14,977 nucleotides of DNA from JBQTIQ01 sp052387955 (lineage in GTDB: Bacteria; Actinomycetota; Acidimicrobiia; Acidimicrobiales; JACDCH01). The notes under the pieces were generated by a model. The model made no database searches. It was not told the DNA's origin and worked only from the letters and a program-made list of their open reading frames with translations. Of this stretch, positions 5,877 to 12,376 are shown one piece after another. Every line of letters starts with the position of its first letter. Position 1 is the stretch's first letter. The translations under genes and the position numbers were made by a program. Location of the stretch: the NCBI GenBank assembly GCA_052387955.1, contig JBQTIQ010000086.1:1-14977 (forward strand), read 5' to 3'.

Positions 5877-6698
5877 TCACGTGGTCCCGCCGTGGTCGCG
5901 CAGCACGGAGTTCAGGGCGGCCTTGTCATGTCGTGTCCCGGGCTCGAGGCGTTTGATGACCAGCACGCACGGGAGCCCGAACGTCCCGCCCGGGAACTCG
6001 CGCCGACGGGTACCGGTGACGGCCACGCACCACGGTGGCACGACGCCGCGGGAAAGCTCCTCCCCAGTGACGACGTCGATGACCGGCACCGTCCCCGAGA
6101 GGATCACGCCGGCGCCGAGCACGGCCCCGTCGCCGACACGGGCGCCGTCCACGACCATGCAGCGACTGCCGATGAAGCAGCCGTCGCCCACGATGATGGG
6201 AGCAGCCTGGGGAGGCTCGAGCACGCCCCCGATGCCGACGCCGCCCGAGAGGTGCACGTTGGCTCCGATCTGCGCGCACGAGCCGACGGTGGCCCAGGTG
6301 TCGACCATGGTGCCGGCACCGACCCGGGCACCGATGTTGACGTAGCTGGGCATCAGGACGACGCCCCGGTCGAGGAACGCCCCGAAGCGTGCCGATGCTC
6401 CCGGCACGACCCGCACACCGGCCGCCTGGTAGCCCTTCTTCAGCGGGATCTTGTCGGCGAACTCGAACGGCCCGAGTTCGACGGTCTCCATGGACGAGAG
6501 CCGGAAGAGCAGCAGGATCGCCTGTTTCAGCCACTGGTGGACGACTACGTCGTCGCCGGCGACCTCGGCCACCCGGGCCTGGCCCGTGTCGAGCAACGTG
6601 ACGGCGTCGTGGACGATGCCGGCGGCATCCCCCGGCGCACTGGTCAGCTCGTCGCGCCGCTCCCACAGTTCCTCGATCTGGCCCTGGAGGTCACCCAT
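5877..6698 (-). CDS. dapD: 2,3,4,5-tetrahydropyridine-2,6-dicarboxylate N-succinyltransferase DapD, short type
   Basis: DapD transfers succinyl from succinyl-CoA to tetrahydrodipicolinate, committing it to the succinylase route to meso-DAP and lysine. The 273-residue product has a helical N-terminal domain (1-95), a left-handed beta-helix of hexapeptide repeats (about 100-210), and a C-terminal tail (VAVTGTRRREFPGGTFGLPC). The signature MPSYVNIGA, MVDTWATVGSCAQIG (131-145) and NVHLSGGVGIGGVLEP (147-162) is nearly that of the E. coli enzyme (274 residues). The usual mycobacterial/streptomycete DapD is a longer, divergent form, so this is unexpected in an actinobacterium. ATG at 6698, no visible Shine-Dalgarno. 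First gene of a dapD-dapE pair, divergent from the coiled-coil gene. Confidence 0.96.
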   Translation of the reverse strand: MGDLQGQIEELWERRDELTSAPGDAAGIVHDAVTLLDTGQARVAEVAGDDVVVHQWLKQAILLLFRLSSMETVELGPFEFADKIPLKKGYQAAGVRVVPGASARFGAFLDRGVVLMPSYVNIGARVGAGTMVDTWATVGSCAQIGANVHLSGGVGIGGVLEPPQAAPIIVGDGCFIGSRCMVVDGARVGDGAVLGAGVILSGTVPVIDVVTGEELSRGVVPPWCVAVTGTRRREFPGGTFGLPCVLVIKRLEPGTRHDKAALNSVLRDHGGTT

Positions 6699-6704
6699 GG
6701 CGCC

Positions 6705-6710
6705 AACGTA
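6705..6710 (-). promoter_or_regulatory. Candidate -10 element of dapD, leaderless position
   Basis: TACGTT, the same hexamer as the candidate lexA -10, ends six nucleotides before the dapD ATG on the minus strand. With no Shine-Dalgarno present, this spacing suggests a leaderless transcript. No convincing -35 is seen at 16-18 bp. Confidence 0.35.
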
Positions 6711-6764
6711 CCCGCGGCGACCGTCACCCCCGGCGGGCGGAACAGGGTTCTAAGGTTCGAGGTC

Positions 6765-6809
6765 ATGGCCTCCCGCGCCGTCGTCCAAGTGCACCCGGTC
6801 CGGGCCTGA
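6765..6809 (+). CDS. Possible 14-residue leader ORF before the coiled-coil gene
   Basis: ATG to TGA encodes MASRAVVQVHPVRA, ending four nucleotides before the coiled-coil ATG. A TANNNT hexamer (TAAGGT, 6751-6756) lies 8 nt before its ATG, compatible with leaderless translation. The downstream gene has no visible Shine-Dalgarno, so ribosomes could reach it by coupling. The peptide is too short for coding statistics; this may be chance. Confidence 0.25.
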   Translation: MASRAVVQVHPVRA

Positions 6810-6813
6810 CGCG

Positions 6814-8976
6814 ATGGTGGGCGGCGGCCACGACGACGACGACGGCGCGATCGACTGGCAGACGCCTCCCGATGACGCCCGCGGGTGGGACGAGCTGGCC
6901 TCGGCCACGACCCGGACCGACGCCCTGAGGGCGATGGAGTCGCGTCTCGCCGCCCAGAGCGCGGCGCTGACCGCCACGTTGCAGTCGCACCTGGCGTCGG
7001 AGGCGGCCCACCAGCAGGCCCGTGACGAGGCCATCGAAGCCGCCTTCGTCGGGCTCGTGCGCCGTATCGACGCCGCCAACTCCGAGCGAGCGGCTCAGGT
7101 GGCGACGCTGCGCGACCTCGAGGCCCGGCTCGGCGAGCACCAGGCTGCCACCGCCGAGATGGCCAGCCAGCTGCCCCGGCTGGCCAGCCAGGTGGCCTCG
7201 ATGACGTCGCGGCTCGACGAGTCGCTGGGGGCACAGCGCAAGCGGCTGGAGGCCATCGCCACCTCGGTCGCCGGCCTCGCCGCGGCGCCGACGCCGAAGG
7301 CACCGGCGCTGGAGGAGGAGCTTGGGCACCTGGCCGCCGTGGTGGCCGACCTGCGAGACCAGCCCCTGCCCCTGGCCGCCGAGATCGCGGCTCTCCAGGC
7401 CCAGGTCGCCGACGCGGTGGACCGGTGGCCGGCCGCATCGTCGGAGCTGGCCGCACTTCGGGCTCGGGTCGACGATCTGTGCGAACGACCGCTGCTGGCC
7501 GACGAGATCAACGCCCTGAGCCGTCATGTGGGCGAGCTCGTCGCCCGCCCGGCGGTGCCGACGTCGACGACCGAGCGGTCGATCGGCGGAGCCGCTTCGA
7601 CCGCCGCGCTGGCGGCGCTGCAGGCCCGCATGGAGGAGCTGTTGGCACCGCTGGCCGACGCCGGCGCCCGGGAACGGCCGGCGGCGATGGTGCCCTCCCC
7701 ACCGTCGGAGCCCGGCCCGGATGGGGCGTCAGCACCGTGGTGGCACCGACTGTCAGCGGCGGTCGAGGACCTGCGGACCGCCCACCGTGACCCCGGCCCG
7801 TCCTTCACGTTCGTCCATGACCGCCTCGACGCCCTGTTCGCGGCCGTCGACGGTCTCCGCCGTGAGGTCGCGGCGCCGACGGCCGAGAGCGAGGCCGTGA
7901 CCGAGGCGGTGGCGGGACGAGACCGGCCGCGCCCCGCGACCGAGACCACCGATCTCGTCGCCTACCAGCCCCCGCCGGCACCGGTGGGGGCCGAGGGCGG
8001 CACCGGGGCCACCGGCGCCCAGGAGTACGACCTCGACGAGCTGCGACGGGCGGTGGCGGCGGTACACGACGACCGGGCCGAGCTGGCCGAGCACCTCGAT
8101 CGTCTCGCCCTCGAGGTGCACGAGTCCCGTCAACGGCGCCCCGAGCTCACATCGAGCCTCCAGGCGATCGCCTCGCTGGTCGAGAGCCAAGGTTCGGCAG
8201 CGGCCGACCTCCGCTTCCGGCTCGTGGCCCTCGCCGAGCTGGCTCATCGCCTGGACGTCACCGCCGGGCGCACCGAATCGGCGTTGGCCCCCTTGTCCGT
8301 CGGCTTGGACTCGTTGGCCGGGCGCTTCGAGGCGATCGAGAGCCGGATCACCGAGGCCGTCGCGGCCCTCGGCGATCAGGTGGACGCCAGCGGGCCCCAA
8401 CGGGAAGAGGCGGTCCGGACGGTCATCGACCAGATCCGCGCCGGCAACGACCGTGTCGAGGACAGCCTCATAGCGCTCGCCGCCCAGACCCGGGCCATCG
8501 ACGGCCGGATCGACGGGGCCCTGGCGGCGGTGATCGATTCCAACGAGCAGTCGACGACCGCTCTGGCCGACACGGTCGAGCGGCTGGCGGCCCGAACCGT
8601 CGGTGCCGAGCCGTCAGAGCTGGATGAGCTCGTTGCCGAGCTCCGCGCCGACCGCTCTCGTCCTGGCGTCGATCCCGAAGCGGTGAGCACCGCCGTCCTC
8701 GCTCCGATCTCCGGCGTCGTGGCTCGCATCGAGCGCCGCCTGGACGGGGAGTTCGACACCGTCGGGTGGCACGTCGAGGCTCTCGGTGCGCTGCTGGTGC
8801 AGCTCGTCGACGCCGTCCACCGACTGGAGGCCGAGATGCTCGGCGCCCAGCCGGGGGCCGAGCAGCTGCTCGGCGCCGCGGCCGACATGGTCGAGAGGCT
8901 CCGGGCGCGGGCTCGCCCGGCCGAGGGGCCAGAGACCGATCCCGACGAGTCGGGCCGATCCGCCGACGGCGCCTGA
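6814..8976 (+). CDS. Large Ala-rich helical/coiled-coil protein of unknown function
   Basis: I do not recognise this 720-residue protein. It has no signal peptide or transmembrane segment, so it should be cytoplasmic. It is rich in Ala, Leu, Glu, Asp and Arg with heptad-like spacing over most of its length. Parts: an acidic N-terminus (HDDDDGAIDW); helical residues 35-165; a repeat block 169-251 punctuated by prolines; a Pro/Gly linker near 289-305 then a Trp-containing segment (SAPWWHRLSAAVEDLR); a second linker about 370-405 (YQPPPAPVGAEGGTGATG); helical residues 405-700; an acidic tail. The codon pattern matches its neighbours and the frame is open throughout, so it is a real gene. It is divergent from dapD and convergent with dapC. 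A scaffold or cytoskeletal/chromosome-organising role is a guess from form only. An alternative start is the ATG at 6934. Confidence 0.8.
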   Translation: MVGGGHDDDDGAIDWQTPPDDARGWDELASATTRTDALRAMESRLAAQSAALTATLQSHLASEAAHQQARDEAIEAAFVGLVRRIDAANSERAAQVATLRDLEARLGEHQAATAEMASQLPRLASQVASMTSRLDESLGAQRKRLEAIATSVAGLAAAPTPKAPALEEELGHLAAVVADLRDQPLPLAAEIAALQAQVADAVDRWPAASSELAALRARVDDLCERPLLADEINALSRHVGELVARPAVPTSTTERSIGGAASTAALAALQARMEELLAPLADAGARERPAAMVPSPPSEPGPDGASAPWWHRLSAAVEDLRTAHRDPGPSFTFVHDRLDALFAAVDGLRREVAAPTAESEAVTEAVAGRDRPRPATETTDLVAYQPPPAPVGAEGGTGATGAQEYDLDELRRAVAAVHDDRAELAEHLDRLALEVHESRQRRPELTSSLQAIASLVESQGSAAADLRFRLVALAELAHRLDVTAGRTESALAPLSVGLDSLAGRFEAIESRITEAVAALGDQVDASGPQREEAVRTVIDQIRAGNDRVEDSLIALAAQTRAIDGRIDGALAAVIDSNEQSTTALADTVERLAARTVGAEPSELDELVAELRADRSRPGVDPEAVSTAVLAPISGVVARIERRLDGEFDTVGWHVEALGALLVQLVDAVHRLEAEMLGAQPGAEQLLGAAADMVERLRARARPAEGPETDPDESGRSADGA
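7318..7566 (+). repeat. Tandem ~41-residue repeat within the coiled-coil gene
   Basis: Residues 169-210 and 211-251 align by eye with 18 identities in 36 columns: (E)L..L.A.V.DL...PL.LA.EI.AL...V...V.R. Prolines at 184, 206, 226 and 246 divide the block into units of 20-22 residues, so each repeat is two short helices. The nucleotide sequences have diverged, so this is an old protein-level duplication. Confidence 0.65.
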
Positions 8977-8993
8977 TCGAGCGCTCCCCCGAC

Positions 8994-9023
8994 GGGCCGG
9001 CGGGAGAACCGCCGCCCCGGCCC
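8994..9023. terminator. Weak hairpin between convergent coiled-coil gene and dapC
   Basis: An imperfect inverted repeat (outer GGGCCG/CGGCCC, inner GCGG/CCGC) lies in the 78-bp convergent gap. No T-tract follows on either strand. The position is right for termination, the sequence support is weak, and nothing else was seen in the gap. Confidence 0.25.
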
Positions 9024-9054
9024 GATGAGCGGCGCCGGCCGGGGCCCGGGCCGC

Positions 9055-10152
9055 TCAGCTGGCGCCGAGGCGGTCCGCCACCAGCGTGATGCGCTCGTCG
9101 GGTTGGACGGCGGCGATGCGGATGTAGCCATTGCCGGCCGTGCCGTAGAACTCGCCCGGGCTGACCAGGGCGCCGCCTCGGCCGGCCAGCTCCCGGGCCA
9201 GCCTCCAGGCGTCACCGGCCGGCGCCGGGACCCACAGGTAGAAGCCGCCGGCAGGGAGCTCGGCAACGATCCCGAGATGGTCGTCCAGGATCGTCCGCAG
9301 CAACTCGAGGCGCCGCCGGTACCGCGAGCGTTGCTCGTCGACATGACCATCGTCGTCGAAGGCGACCACCGCCGCCGCTTGCACGGGACCGGGGGGCATC
9401 AGGCCGGCGTGCTTACGCAGTTCGCGCAGGTAGTGGACCAGGTCGCCGTCCCCGGCGAAGAACCCGGCCCTGACGCCGGCCATGTTGGAACGCTTCGAGA
9501 GCGAGTGGAGGGCGAGCACACCGTCGGTGCCGTGCTCCAGGATCGTGCGGGGCGCCCCGTCCCAGGTGAACTCGACGTAGCACTCGTCGGAGAGCACTGG
9601 GACGGCGCGGGCTCGGCCCCACGCCGCTGCGGCCCCGAGGTCGGCCAGGGCGCCGGTCGGGTTCGACGGCGAATTGACCCACAGGCACAACGCTCGGGCG
9701 GCATCGTCGTCGCCGATCTCGTCGAGGCTGCGGTAGGGCACCGCCCGGAGCCGGCCCAGCGTCGCTCCCATGGCGTAGGTCGGGTAGCTCGGTACCGGGT
9801 AGAGGACCGTGTCGCGGGCCGGGTCGCGCAGAGAGAGCCAGTGGGGCAGCCCGGCCACCAACTCCTTTGTCCCGATGCAGGCGCCGAGCTCCCGGTCGGG
9901 ATCGACCGACACGCCGAGACGGCGGTCGAGCCAGCCGGCGGCGGCGGCCCGGAACGCGGGTATGCCGACCGAAGCCGGGTACCCCCGTTCGCGGCCGCTG
10001 GCTCCCAGCGCCCGGGTGACGGCGGCCGGAGGCGGGTCGCACGGCGTCCCCACCGAGAGGTCGACGGTCCCGCCGCTCAGCGCGGCAGCCGCCGCCCCCA
10101 GGTCGGACAGCCGATCGTAGGGATAGGGCGGCGGGACGAACCCGGCGGTCAT
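9055..10152 (-). CDS. dapC: Succinyldiaminopimelate transaminase DapC (class I PLP aminotransferase)
   Basis: DapC transfers an amino group, normally from glutamate, to N-succinyl-2-amino-6-ketopimelate, the step between DapD and DapE. The 365-residue product is a fold-type I aminotransferase. Landmarks are the N-terminal FVPPPYPYDRL typical of actinobacterial DapC, GYPASVGIPAFR (substrate loop), IGTKELVAGLP (cofactor phosphate), N164 in NSPSNPTG, D189 and Y192 (SDECYVEF), the Schiff-base K220 in SLSKRSN, and R228. The ATG at 10152 gives the family N-terminus; the open frame back to 10272 is low-complexity intergenic DNA. No Shine-Dalgarno is visible. Assignment as DapC rather than another class I aminotransferase rests on this N-terminus and on dapD, dapE and dapF nearby. 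It is about 140 bp downstream of hflX on the same strand. Confidence 0.88.
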   Translation of the reverse strand: MTAGFVPPPYPYDRLSDLGAAAAALSGGTVDLSVGTPCDPPPAAVTRALGASGRERGYPASVGIPAFRAAAAGWLDRRLGVSVDPDRELGACIGTKELVAGLPHWLSLRDPARDTVLYPVPSYPTYAMGATLGRLRAVPYRSLDEIGDDDAARALCLWVNSPSNPTGALADLGAAAAWGRARAVPVLSDECYVEFTWDGAPRTILEHGTDGVLALHSLSKRSNMAGVRAGFFAGDGDLVHYLRELRKHAGLMPPGPVQAAAVVAFDDDGHVDEQRSRYRRRLELLRTILDDHLGIVAELPAGGFYLWVPAPAGDAWRLARELAGRGGALVSPGEFYGTAGNGYIRIAAVQPDERITLVADRLGAS

Positions 10153-10175
10153 CTCGGCGCCACTGCCAGTCTGCC

Positions 10176-10190
10176 GGGGGCTGCGCCCCC
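10176..10190. terminator. Perfect GC hairpin in the hflX-dapC gap
   Basis: GGGGGC-TGC-GCCCCC has a 6-bp stem and a 3-nt loop. It lies between the hflX stop and the dapC start (both minus strand), 24 bp before the dapC ATG. No T-tract follows. It could be a terminator, a structure affecting dapC translation, or a small repeat. The rest of this 139-bp gap is low-complexity GC; GGAGCGG (10239-10245) could pair with CCGCTCC (10278-10284). Confidence 0.3.
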
Positions 10191-10291
10191 GCTCGCGGCC
10201 GCTCGCGCCCCATCGCCGCCCGGCTCGCTGGCTCGGTCGGAGCGGAGCGGCCAACCCGGACTCGAGAGCCAACGCACCCGCTCCGCCGCTC

Positions 10292-11575
10292 TCACACCAT
10301 GAACTCCCGGAAGAGCGACCGGCTGGTCTCGTCGAGGCGGGCCCGGAGCCGCATCCCGGAGTCCTCGGGTGTCTCGGTCAGGACCGACCCCTCGCGGTGC
10401 ACGGCGGCCAGGACGTCTCCCCGCTCGTAGGGGACGACCAGTTCGACGACGGTGTTGCGGGCCCGGAGGCGCTCGGCGAGGGTGTCGAGCAGCAGGTCGA
10501 CGCCCTCTCCGGTGCGAGCGGACAGGGCGACCGAGCCGGGATTGCGGTCGGCCAGACGGGCGGCCTCGCCGGGGGCGAGGTCGGCCTTGTTGAAGGCCTG
10601 CAGCTCGGGTATCGCGGCGGCGCCGATCTCGGCCAGGACGTCGTGCACGGCCCGGATCTGTGCCTCCGGTTCGGCCGAGGAGGAGTCGACGACGTGCACC
10701 AGCAGATCGGCTTCGTTGACGACCTCGAGGGTGGACTTGAACGCCTCGACCAGGCCGTGGGGCAGCTTCTGGATGAAGCCGACGGTGTCGGTCAACAGGA
10801 CCGGTTCGCCGCCCGGGAGCTCGAGGCGCCGGGTGGTGGCATCGAGGGTGGCGAAGAGCCTGTCCTCCACGAGGACGCCGGCGTCGGTGAGGCGGTTGAG
10901 CAGCGTGGACTTGCCCGAGTTGGTGTAGCCGACGATGGCGACGTGGCCGAGCCGCGACAACGACCGGCGTTTGCGCTGGTTCGAACGGGTCCGGGAGATG
11001 TCGCGCAGGTCGGACTCGAGCTTGTGGATCCGCCGGGTCAGCCGGCGACGATCGACCTCGAGCATGGTCTCGCCCTTGCCCCGGGTGCGGGTACCGATCC
11101 CGCCGGCCTGCTGGGCCAGGTTGTCCTTGCGCCCTCGCAGGCGGGGCAGCCGGTAGCGCAGCAGGGCCAGTTCGACCTGGGCCTTGCCCTCCTGGCTGGA
11201 GGCGTTCTGGGCGAAGATGTCGAGGATGACGGCGGTGCGGTCGATGGCGGTGCGGCCCAGGATCTTCTCGAGGTTGAACTGCTGGGCCGGCGTCAGCTCG
11301 TCGTCGAACACGACGGTGTCGGAGTCGAACTCGAGCGAGACCTCCCGGAGTTCGGTGGCCTTGCCCTTGCCGATGTACGTGGCCGGATCGGGACGGTCGC
11401 GTTTCTGCACCACCCGGGCGACCTCGTCGGCACCGGCCGTGCCCACTAGCAGCGACAGCTCGTCGAGGGAGTTGTCGACGTGACCGGGATCGTCCCCGTC
11501 GAGGGCGACACCCACCAGGACGATCTTCTCCCGTTGTTCCCGGGAGATGAGGGTGTCGGTCAATGCGTCTGTCAT
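10292..11575 (-). CDS. hflX: GTPase HflX
   Basis: HflX is a ribosome-associated GTPase that binds the 50S subunit and splits or rescues stalled ribosomes under stress. The 427-residue product has an N-terminal nucleotide-binding/sugar-fold domain (about 15-175: TYIGKGKATEL, VVFDDELTPAQQFNLEKIL, RTAVILDIFAQNASSQEGKAQVELALL, GGIGTRTRGKGE) and a coiled-coil linker (about 172-205). The G domain follows: G1 GYTNSGKST 216-224, G3 DTVGF 263-267, G4 NKAD 329-332, G5 SAR 352-354, then a C-terminal domain. I chose the ATG at 11575, which overlaps the dapF stop by four bases (ATGA, translational coupling). A second ATG at 11587 would add MDGY and is also possible. It is the last gene of the miaB-miaA-dapF-hflX run. 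Confidence 0.96.
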   Translation of the reverse strand: MTDALTDTLISREQREKIVLVGVALDGDDPGHVDNSLDELSLLVGTAGADEVARVVQKRDRPDPATYIGKGKATELREVSLEFDSDTVVFDDELTPAQQFNLEKILGRTAIDRTAVILDIFAQNASSQEGKAQVELALLRYRLPRLRGRKDNLAQQAGGIGTRTRGKGETMLEVDRRRLTRRIHKLESDLRDISRTRSNQRKRRSLSRLGHVAIVGYTNSGKSTLLNRLTDAGVLVEDRLFATLDATTRRLELPGGEPVLLTDTVGFIQKLPHGLVEAFKSTLEVVNEADLLVHVVDSSSAEPEAQIRAVHDVLAEIGAAAIPELQAFNKADLAPGEAARLADRNPGSVALSARTGEGVDLLLDTLAERLRARNTVVELVVPYERGDVLAAVHREGSVLTETPEDSGMRLRARLDETSRSLFREFMV

Positions 11576-12372
11576 GTACCCGTCCATTCGACGGTGGCCA
11601 CGTGGACCACCGGCACGGTGAGACGGACGGTACCGTCCGTCTCACATTCCACTTCGGCGACACCACCGGGCTGGTGCACCGACACGGTTGCGCCGGCCAG
11701 GCCCCACCGGCGGGCGGCGGCGGCGGACGCCCCGGCCCCGGTGCCGCACGCCTCGGTGAGGCCTACGCCCCGTTCGTAGATCTCGATCGCGATGGAGCCG
11801 GGGGCGGGCCCTGGTCTCAGCACTTCGACGTTGATGCCCTCGGCGAAGGCCTCGTTGATGCGGGGCCCGAGCTTCGTGAGGTCGACGACGGCGTCGGCGG
11901 TGGCGGCCTGCAGGACCAGATGGGGGTTGCCGACGTCGGCCAGGACAGCCCGGACGATGTCGCCTTGAGCCCACTCCGGTTGCTCTTGGCCGACGACGAT
12001 CGTTCCCAGGGAGACCGTCATGCGGTGGCTCGACGGGCCCGGGCCAGGGGCCACGGCTACGACACGACGCCCGGCGTCGGTCATGACCCGCACCTCGGCA
12101 CCGGTGACGGCACCGCCCAGGACCGCGGCCTGAGCGAGGCAGCTGATCCCGTTGCCGCTCATCTCGGCCCGGCCACCGTCGGCGTTGTAGAGGACCATGG
12201 TCACGTGGGCGCCACCGGTGCCGCCGGTGGCGTGGAGCAGGCCGTCGGCGCCGACCCCGCACCTGCGGTCGCATACGGAGCGCGCCAGATCGGCGCCGAC
12301 AGCCTGGTCGCCGGCCAGATCGAGGAGGACGAGGAAGTCGTTGCCGAGGCTGTGGTGCTTGGTCAGTCGCAT
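11572..12372 (-). CDS. dapF: Diaminopimelate epimerase DapF, Ser-for-Cys active-site variant
   Basis: DapF interconverts LL- and meso-diaminopimelate using two active-site thiols, without a cofactor. The 266-residue product is full length with the family landmarks: HSLGNDF (N11), YNADGGRAE (N63), GNPH (N149), GINVEV (N181), YERGVG (E200, R201) and EACGTGAGA (second catalytic C209). At the first catalytic position, where DapF has Cys in xCGNGxRC, the sequence reads EMSGNGISC: S72, codon AGC at 12159-12157. The Cys six residues on (C78) is kept. Everything else argues for a working epimerase, and it sits with dapC/D/E, but the Ser/Cys pair needs proof. Ser/Cys pairs occur in some proline-racemase-superfamily enzymes. 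ATG four nucleotides after the miaA stop; its own stop overlaps hflX. Confidence 0.92.
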   Translation of the reverse strand: MRLTKHHSLGNDFLVLLDLAGDQAVGADLARSVCDRRCGVGADGLLHATGGTGGAHVTMVLYNADGGRAEMSGNGISCLAQAAVLGGAVTGAEVRVMTDAGRRVVAVAPGPGPSSHRMTVSLGTIVVGQEQPEWAQGDIVRAVLADVGNPHLVLQAATADAVVDLTKLGPRINEAFAEGINVEVLRPGPAPGSIAIEIYERGVGLTEACGTGAGASAAAARRWGLAGATVSVHQPGGVAEVECETDGTVRLTVPVVHVATVEWTGT

Positions 12373-12376
12373 GGCT

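Noticed and set aside
6740..6750. GAAC-AGG-GTTC upstream of the coiled-coil gene as a fifth LexA box
   Set aside because: The half-sites are right but the spacer is 3 nt, not the 4 nt LexA requires; outer bases also do not fit well.
9025..10302. Plus-strand open frame of about 425 codons opposite dapC
   Set aside because: Antisense to a clear aminotransferase; composition-driven.
10397..11449. Plus-strand open frame opposite hflX
   Set aside because: Antisense to a complete HflX; the translation has only Gly/Val/Asp-rich shadow sequence.
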